Origin: a virus
Length of the DNA stretch: 35,541 nucleotides
Virus record (IMG/VR): IMGVR_UViG_3300005563_000066
Location: 1 to 35,541 of that record
Strand: one strand, 5' to 3'
Shown: piece after piece, positions 32,872 through 35,541 of the stretch
How the letters are laid out: each line of letters begins with the position of its first letter
Numbering within the stretch: the first letter of the stretch is position 1
Made by a program: the position numbers and the translations under genes
The notes under the pieces: model-generated
What the model was told of the DNA's origin: nothing
Databases searched by the model: none
Seen by the model: only the letters and a program-made list of their open reading frames with translations

Positions 32872-33546
32872 TTACATGCGCTCCAGGTCGATGCCGATGT
32901 ACAGCTTCCGCACCTGGGTTGTCTCAGTCTTCTCCGTCCACTGCCCCAGCTCGGTGGCCAGCTGCCTCGACAGCTCCGCCTCCGCGCGCAGCAGCCCGGC
33001 GTCCACCTCGAACTCGTCCACGACCTCCGCCTTGGGCCCCGAGCCGATCACGCGCTGTCTGTGCACCACGAGGCCGGACGACCCCCCCGGCGCCGAGGCC
33101 AGCAGCGCGTCGAACTCGACGCCGGCGGCCTCCGCGGCCCTCGCGGAGGTCCCGGCCGCCGCGCGCTCCTCGACCACCTGCTGTATGCGCTCGAGCCTGT
33201 CCTGGTGGCGCGCCACGCGCGCCTCCTTGACCGCGAGGCCGTTCAGGGCGCAGCGCTCCAGCATCCTGGCCCGCAGGGCGGTGACCGCCGCGGCGAAGTC
33301 TGGGTCGCGCGTCCACTCGCGCACGGCCCCGGCCGACACGCCGACCGCTAGGCCGACGTCTACAGCCGTGAAGCGGCCGTCGGCGAGCATAGGCAGCGCG
33401 GCGATCCGCGGCTGCGTCCACTCGAACGAGCCGAGGGCCAGCTCCAGCCGCCCGCCGGGCAGCTCGAGCGCAACGATGTTGTTGGCCGGCGCTTGGCTGC
33501 CGGCCTGGGGCGAAAGCGTCTCCACGCCTACATTGTACCGCGCCAA
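32872..33546 (-). CDS. terS: Terminase small subunit (putative)
   Basis: A 224-residue protein, first gene of the - strand cluster. Residues ~48-90 hold a helix-turn-helix (PMLADGRFTAVDVGLAVGVSAGAVREW, then PDFAAAVTALR), the arrangement of small terminases that recognise packaging DNA. A long helical middle (~100-140) and a beta C-terminus follow. The annotated start is TTG at 33546 (weak ribosome site). An in-frame GTG at 33525 coincides with the predicted transcription start of a promoter at 33532-33560, so a 217-residue product from a leaderless mRNA is a real alternative. Confidence 0.68.
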   Translation of the reverse strand: MARYNVGVETLSPQAGSQAPANNIVALELPGGRLELALGSFEWTQPRIAALPMLADGRFTAVDVGLAVGVSAGAVREWTRDPDFAAAVTALRARMLERCALNGLAVKEARVARHQDRLERIQQVVEERAAAGTSARAAEAAGVEFDALLASAPGGSSGLVVHRQRVIGSGPKAEVVDEFEVDAGLLRAEAELSRQLATELGQWTEKTETTQVRKLYIGIDLERM

Positions 33547-33560
33547 GGCCGGCCGGTCCA
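33532..33560 (-). promoter_or_regulatory. Promoter for the structural gene cluster
   Basis: On the - strand: TGGACC (33560-33555), a 17-bp spacer, then TACAAT (33537-33532). The predicted start of transcription, about 7 nt further, falls on or next to GTG 33525. Confidence 0.45.
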
Positions 33561-33564
33561 GGCC

Positions 33565-33583
33565 CGGCCGAAAATACCGGCCG
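33565..33583. promoter_or_regulatory. CGGCCG-N7-CGGCCG inverted repeat upstream of the terminase promoter
   Basis: Two CGGCCG boxes flank an A-rich 7-nt centre just upstream of the -35 box of the structural promoter; a further GGCCGGCC palindrome lies in the promoter spacer (33548-33555). It could be an operator or a hairpin in RNA read from elsewhere. Confidence 0.35.
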
Positions 33584-33675
33584 AGGGGCCGAGCGAGACC
33601 AAGTACGTACCAACTTTACCGTTCTGGCGGAAAACTCCGTGCGGGTGGCGCGGGACTAACTCCGGGCATCGGGCA

Positions 33676-33684
33676 TGGTATAAT
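33676..33684 (+). promoter_or_regulatory. Extended -10 promoter (P1)
   Basis: TGGTATAAT is an extended -10 element in an AT-rich stretch; no -35 is seen at 17 bp. The 12-nt string GGTATAATATAT recurs at 35253, before the second RHH-like gene. Confidence 0.5.
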
Positions 33685-33739
33685 ATATATGTTGGTGACG
33701 AGGTCGACCGATCGACATCGAAATCAATCAATCAAAAAA

Positions 33740-33761
33740 TATGTCGAAATCTATTGACATA
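33740..33761. promoter_or_regulatory. Operator dyad TATGTC-N10-GACATA over the -35 box of P2
   Basis: Arms at 33740-33745 and 33756-33761 form an exact dyad (7 bp counting the flanking A/T). The right arm includes GACA of the TTGACA box, so a bound repressor would block P2. The same pattern occurs at 35264-35285. GTCGA-based dyads at 33703-33716 and 33789-33804 add to an operator-rich region. Confidence 0.5.
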
Positions 33762-33782
33762 TGAGAGATGATATGATATAAT
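33754..33782 (+). promoter_or_regulatory. Consensus sigma70-type promoter (P2)
   Basis: TTGACA at 33754-33759, a 17-bp spacer, and TATAAT at 33777-33782: a perfect match to the bacterial consensus. It drives the gene at 33837, whose leader would be about 48 nt. Confidence 0.85.
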
Positions 33783-33836
33783 AAAGATGTCGATAATGAT
33801 CGACGAAACCAACAACTAAACAACAGGAGACAGATT

Positions 33837-34268
33837 ATGTCAACAACAGCCACTTCGTCCATCGTGGACGCCGTCAAGGCGATGGTCGCCGCCACCCAGG
33901 TCGCGAAGGACCAGCGCAAGAAGACGACCGACGTCAACCAGGCGACGGGCAAGAACTTCACGTCGAAGGACAAGGCGGTTCTCGGCATCGACGACGACCG
34001 CTCCATCACCTGGGCGTACCCGAACTTCGAGGCGACCGACTCCGAGAAGTTCAAGCTGCTCGCGAAGGCCTGCGACACGACGGCCAGCGAGCTCGCGAGC
34101 CGCATCGTCATGGACTGGTTCGACAAGAACCGCGAGGCGATCGAGCCGGTCGTCGCCGACCAGCTGAGAGGCGAGCAGACCGAAGAGGACCTGCAGAAGA
34201 AGCTCGAGGCGATACAGCGACAGCAGGCCGCGACGCTGGCCAAACTCGAGGCGCTCCGCAAGAAGTAG
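33837..34268 (+). CDS. Strongly expressed early protein, ribbon-helix-helix-like with coiled-coil tail (putative)
   Basis: A 143-residue protein. The segment SITWAYPNFEA (56-66), followed by helices DSEKFKLLAKACDTT (68-82) and ASELASRIVMDWFDKNRE (83-100), is compatible with a ribbon-helix-helix fold. Residues ~105-143 form a charged coiled coil (LQKKLEAIQRQQAATLAKLEALRKK). The N-terminal 50 residues are polar. The ATG lies 6 nt after AGGAGA and behind a consensus promoter. Five of six Ile codons are ATC, unlike neighbouring genes, which suggests high expression. A DNA-binding role, perhaps in regulating its own promoter, is inference. Its stop is 2 nt before a hammerhead ribozyme. Confidence 0.7.
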   Translation: MSTTATSSIVDAVKAMVAATQVAKDQRKKTTDVNQATGKNFTSKDKAVLGIDDDRSITWAYPNFEATDSEKFKLLAKACDTTASELASRIVMDWFDKNREAIEPVVADQLRGEQTEEDLQKKLEAIQRQQAATLAKLEALRKK

Positions 34269-34270
34269 CA

Positions 34271-34339
34271 GGACGAAACCTAGCCACCGCCGAGAGGCGG
34301 TGGCGACGGTCCCGCGGTGACGCCGCGGCTGACGAGTCC
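34271..34339 (+). ncRNA. Type II hammerhead ribozyme
   Basis: All conserved core elements are present in the type II order. Stem II 5' strand GGAC (34271-34274) and 3' strand GTCC (34336-34339) close the motif. GAA is at 34275-34277. Stem III is ACC with GGT (34278-34280, 34308-34310), then an internal loop TA/GAC and a perfect 9-bp hairpin with a GAGA tetraloop (34283-34304). The cleavage triplet GTC ends at 34311. Stem I is CCGCGG-TGACG-CCGCGG (34312-34328). The core CTGACGA is at 34329-34335. A15.1-U16.1 pairs and H17 is C. Predicted self-cleavage is between 34311 and 34312, which would separate the RHH-like mRNA from the small ORFs downstream. Activity has not been shown here. Confidence 0.87.
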
Positions 34340-34359
34340 ACGACGAAAGGGGACGGACC

Positions 34360-34440
34360 ATGGCATACGCTATCGCATCGCTTGTCGTCGCATTCGCGAC
34401 GTCGGTGTTCGGCGCCTACGTCTGGGCGCTCGTACACTAA
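34360..34440 (+). CDS. 26-residue membrane peptide
   Basis: The ATG at 34360 follows AAAGGGGAC and encodes MAYAIASLVVAFATSVFGAY and six more residues before TAA. Nearly the whole peptide is hydrophobic and long enough for one membrane helix. It starts about 20 nt after the ribozyme, so it would be the first ORF on the 3' cleavage product. No family is recognised; the good ribosome site and position support translation. Confidence 0.5.
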   Translation: MAYAIASLVVAFATSVFGAYVWALVH

Positions 34441-34455
34441 CACATGGAGGTCATC

Positions 34456-34623
34456 ATGACCCGACAACAGCTTGGCTTCGCCAAGCGCTACTACAAGGCG
34501 CTGCCGCGCGACCTGGCGCGGCGGCTGGCCAGGGCCTGGGCGCAGTCCAGGCAGGCGCACACCGAGACCGAAGGGGAGCGCAAGCTCAACGACGTCCGCC
34601 GTCGCGGCGTGGAGGTGCTATGA
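34456..34623 (+). CDS. Small basic helical protein, 55 residues
   Basis: The ATG at 34456 is 5 nt after GGAGG. The product (MTRQQLGFAKRYYKALPRDL and following) is Arg/Ala-rich and helical, net positive, without membrane segment or known motif; a nucleic-acid-binding role would be a guess. Its TGA overlaps the next ATG (ATGATG), giving translational coupling. Confidence 0.55.
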   Translation: MTRQQLGFAKRYYKALPRDLARRLARAWAQSRQAHTETEGERKLNDVRRRGVEVL

Positions 34624-34760
34624 TGGACGAGGCGCAGATAGAGGCCCTGCGCGCCAGGGCCGCGGACATCGCCGCGCGGGGGTGGCTGCGGCGCAGCTGC
34701 CTGACCGCCACCGCCTGGGCGCTGGCCCTGGTCGCTGCCCTGGCCCTGGTCGCCAGGTAA
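34620..34760 (+). CDS. 46-residue membrane protein
   Basis: Starts at ATG 34620 (or the adjacent ATG 34623), overlapping the previous stop, with GGAGGTGCT upstream. The first 20 residues are a charged helix (MMDEAQIEALRARAADIAAR). Residues ~25-46 are one hydrophobic segment (CLTATAWALALVAALALVA). The last codons lie within an 18-bp palindrome. Function is unknown. Confidence 0.5.
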   Translation: MMDEAQIEALRARAADIAARGWLRRSCLTATAWALALVAALALVAR

Positions 34761-34772
34761 GCCGGCTTACCT
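34755..34772. repeat. 18-bp perfect palindrome
   Basis: AGGTAAGCCGGCTTACCT reads identically on both strands and overlaps the stop codon of the 46-residue ORF. As RNA it would fold to a 7-bp hairpin with a CCGG loop; as DNA it could be an operator. Confidence 0.6.
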
Positions 34773-34778
34773 TCCACT

Positions 34779-34816
34779 GTCGGCGACTTTGGGGCCCCGG
34801 CCCCAGGGTCGCCGGC
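34779..34816 (+). terminator. Long GC stem-loop after the small ORFs
   Basis: GTCGGCGAC (34779-34787) pairs with GTCGCCGGC (34808-34816) over 9 bp with one G-U, and an inner GGGG/CCCC stem lies between. It comes 19 nt after the last stop of the small-ORF group. There is no T tract, so termination is uncertain. Confidence 0.45.
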
Positions 34817-35251
34817 GCCGCCGCCGTGGGCCGCCGTGGCGAGGCCGTGGCCGGCCGACAGAGCGCCTGCTCTAACTGGTAGGCAAAGGTCCCGTGCGCG
34901 ACCCCCAGCCCGATCGCTCCAAACGAAACTTAATCATCATCTCTGAGTTGCCAGCTAATAACAGGCGACGACAACAATCCGTTTTTGACGGGGCGTATCC
35001 CTTTGAGGCCTTGGGCGCGCGTATGGGCATGTGTCTACCGTTAATAGAGCAGGTGCTCTGAAATCAGTGCGTTCGATCGGCAGGGCGGAAGGCGCCGGGC
35101 GCAAGACAGGGTTCCACGCCCTCTCTGCTGCGCCGCTTCTTGACCAAAACGCCGGGCCCGAAGGCGAGACTGTGCGTCGTCGCTGCGGCTGTGGCGCGCA
35201 ACCGGCCCGAAAAATAGGTTGGCGCCCGTCTGGTCGTCTTTGGCGGCGCTG
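34817..35251. other. Non-coding stretch rich in short inverted repeats
   Basis: This ~435-bp stretch contains no ORF with a credible ribosome site. It holds two related dyads, AGAGC-N4-GCTCT (34860-34873 and 35046-35059), GCCGTGG repeated three times near 34826-34856, a GGTC/GACC hairpin near 34888, a CCGT/ACGG hairpin near 34979, AGGGCG/CGCCCT arms at 35082 and 35117, and CAACC/GGTTG arms around 35198-35220. It could be a leader, replication or packaging site, or a structured RNA; nothing decides between these. Confidence 0.4.
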
Positions 35252-35254
35252 GGG

Positions 35255-35260
35255 TATAAT
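35255..35260 (+). promoter_or_regulatory. Promoter -10 box before the second RHH-like gene
   Basis: TATAAT inside GGTATAATATAT, the same 12 nt as in P1 (33677-33688). No good -35 is seen, so it may need an activator. Transcription would start near 35267, about 29 nt before the ATG. Confidence 0.5.
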
Positions 35261-35263
35261 ATA

Positions 35264-35285
35264 TGTGTCAAGTCAGGAAGACACA
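35264..35285. promoter_or_regulatory. Operator dyad TGTGTC-N10-GACACA
   Basis: Exact 6-bp arms with a 10-bp spacer (35264-35269, 35280-35285) lie between the -10 box and the Shine-Dalgarno site. It has the same form and spacing as the dyad at 33740-33761 (TRTGTC-N10-GACAYA), suggesting one repressor for both promoters. Confidence 0.5.
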
Positions 35286-35295
35286 GGGGGTATGT

Positions 35296-35484
35296 ATGAA
35301 GATCACGGTCGCTATTGAGTTGGACGCCGAGGAGGCCGCCGCCGTGCACGAGGCGGCGCTGGAGAGGGGCATGAGCGTCGCCAACTTTGTCGCAGGGTCG
35401 ATCGAGGTCGGGTCGGACGCCATCGCGGCCGACGACTGCAGGGTCGTCGTCGAGGAGGCCGACGAGGTGACGAGCAGGCACTAG
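35296..35484 (+). CDS. Small CopG/Arc-like (ribbon-helix-helix) protein (putative)
   Basis: The ATG at 35296 lies 5 nt after AGGGGG and encodes 62 residues. KITVAIELDAEEAAAVHEAALERG followed by MSVANFVAGSIEVG fits the strand-helix-turn-helix of CopG/Arc-type DNA-binding proteins, with a short acidic tail. Such proteins usually repress nearby promoters as dimers. A dyad operator lies directly upstream, so autoregulation is plausible. The acidic composition is unusual for the DNA-contacting face, so the call stays tentative. Confidence 0.55.
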   Translation: MKITVAIELDAEEAAAVHEAALERGMSVANFVAGSIEVGSDAIAADDCRVVVEEADEVTSRH

Positions 35485-35541
35485 GTGGCGAAACGCGTCG
35501 GGGGCCTGGTGTCCCCGATGTGTACGCGGAGTGACAGCCGC
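35485..35541 (+). CDS. Possible start of a further gene, cut by the window end
   Basis: A GTG immediately after the previous TAG opens a frame of 19 codons to the window end (MAKRVGGLVSPM and following). A GAGCAGG lies about 8 nt upstream. A 6-bp hairpin (35498-35518, TCGGGG/CCCCGA) falls inside it and could instead be a transcription end. Too short to judge. Confidence 0.2.
   Translation, partial: MAKRVGGLVSPMCTRSDSR

Noticed and set aside
34329-34348. Second hammerhead-like reading using CTGACGA, a 3-bp GTC/GAC stem and GAAA just downstream
   Set aside because: In this type III reading stem III would need G-G pairs; the type II reading pairs throughout, so the second GACGAAA is probably chance or a remnant.
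34860-34920. tRNA-like segment (AGAGCGCCTGC as in D/anticodon arms, GAGCG/CGCTC closing arms)
   Set aside because: No D-stem partner, no U33, an 8-nt loop and no TTCRA T loop; not a tRNA. The CTA in the loop is not evidence for an amber suppressor, since many genes here end in TAG.
35031-35318. 95-codon open frame from GTG in the gene-free stretch
   Set aside because: No ribosome site, Arg/Gly-rich composition typical of chance frames in GC-rich DNA, and it overlaps the promoter and start of the RHH-like gene.
1-35541. CRISPR array, insertion sequence, integrase or attachment site
   Set aside because: No regularly spaced repeats, no transposase or recombinase motifs and no att-like duplicated tRNA end were seen; the Cas4-like nuclease stands without other Cas genes.

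Overview
The window is a GC-rich fragment of a tailed double-stranded DNA phage (or prophage) with a long, non-contractile, siphovirus-type tail. The evidence is a complete and correctly ordered head and tail gene set, a lysis cassette, and a set of phage-type replication and nucleotide genes. The host is not named by the sequence. Three signs point to a GC-rich bacterium: a consensus sigma70-type promoter, Shine-Dalgarno sites before almost every gene, and frequent GTG/TTG starts. A GH25 muramidase without visible spanins would suit a Gram-positive host, but the tail-tip module (DUF2460, DUF2163, NlpC/P60, hub) is best known from gene transfer agents and proteobacterial phages, so I leave the host open.

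Layout. 1-7128 (+ strand): a tightly overlapping replication, recombination and nucleotide operon. It holds the C-terminal end of a DnaE-type polymerase, a Cas4/AddB-like Fe-S nuclease, a MazG-like pyrophosphohydrolase, a DNA-base hypermodification protein of the alpha-glutamyl/putrescinyl-thymine pyrophosphorylase / HMU-DNA-kinase helical family, a second MazG-like enzyme, a DUF5664 protein, a KOW-like protein, a dCMP deaminase, a thymidylate-synthase-fold enzyme whose base-reading Asn is replaced by Asp, and a RecU-like nuclease. 7157-33546 (- strand, transcribed right to left): terminase small subunit, two small proteins, terminase large subunit, portal, S49 protease with a nested scaffold, decoration protein, major capsid, head-tail connectors, tail tube, tail chaperones, tape measure, tail-tip module, coiled-coil/TM protein, holin, endolysin. 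33547-33836: an AT-rich divergent control region. 33837-35541 (+): a strongly promoted ribbon-helix-helix-like gene, a type II hammerhead ribozyme, three tiny ORFs, about 530 bp of non-coding DNA rich in inverted repeats, and a second small RHH-like gene.

Main points of interest. (1) A complete type II hammerhead ribozyme at 34271-34339 sits 2 nt after a stop codon. (2) The tail tube gene appears to encode two proteins: a 952-residue form with an N-terminal beta domain and three Fn3-like domains, and a 429-residue core tube started at an internal TTG behind a perfect AAGGAGG; isoleucine codon choice flips from ATA to ATC exactly at that point. (3) The nucleotide genes look like a base-hypermodification pathway that may act on cytosine rather than thymine. 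(4) Two early promoters share an operator, TRTGTC-N10-GACAYA. (5) Genes expected to be highly expressed avoid ATA, which is otherwise common, and several are followed by strong GC hairpins.
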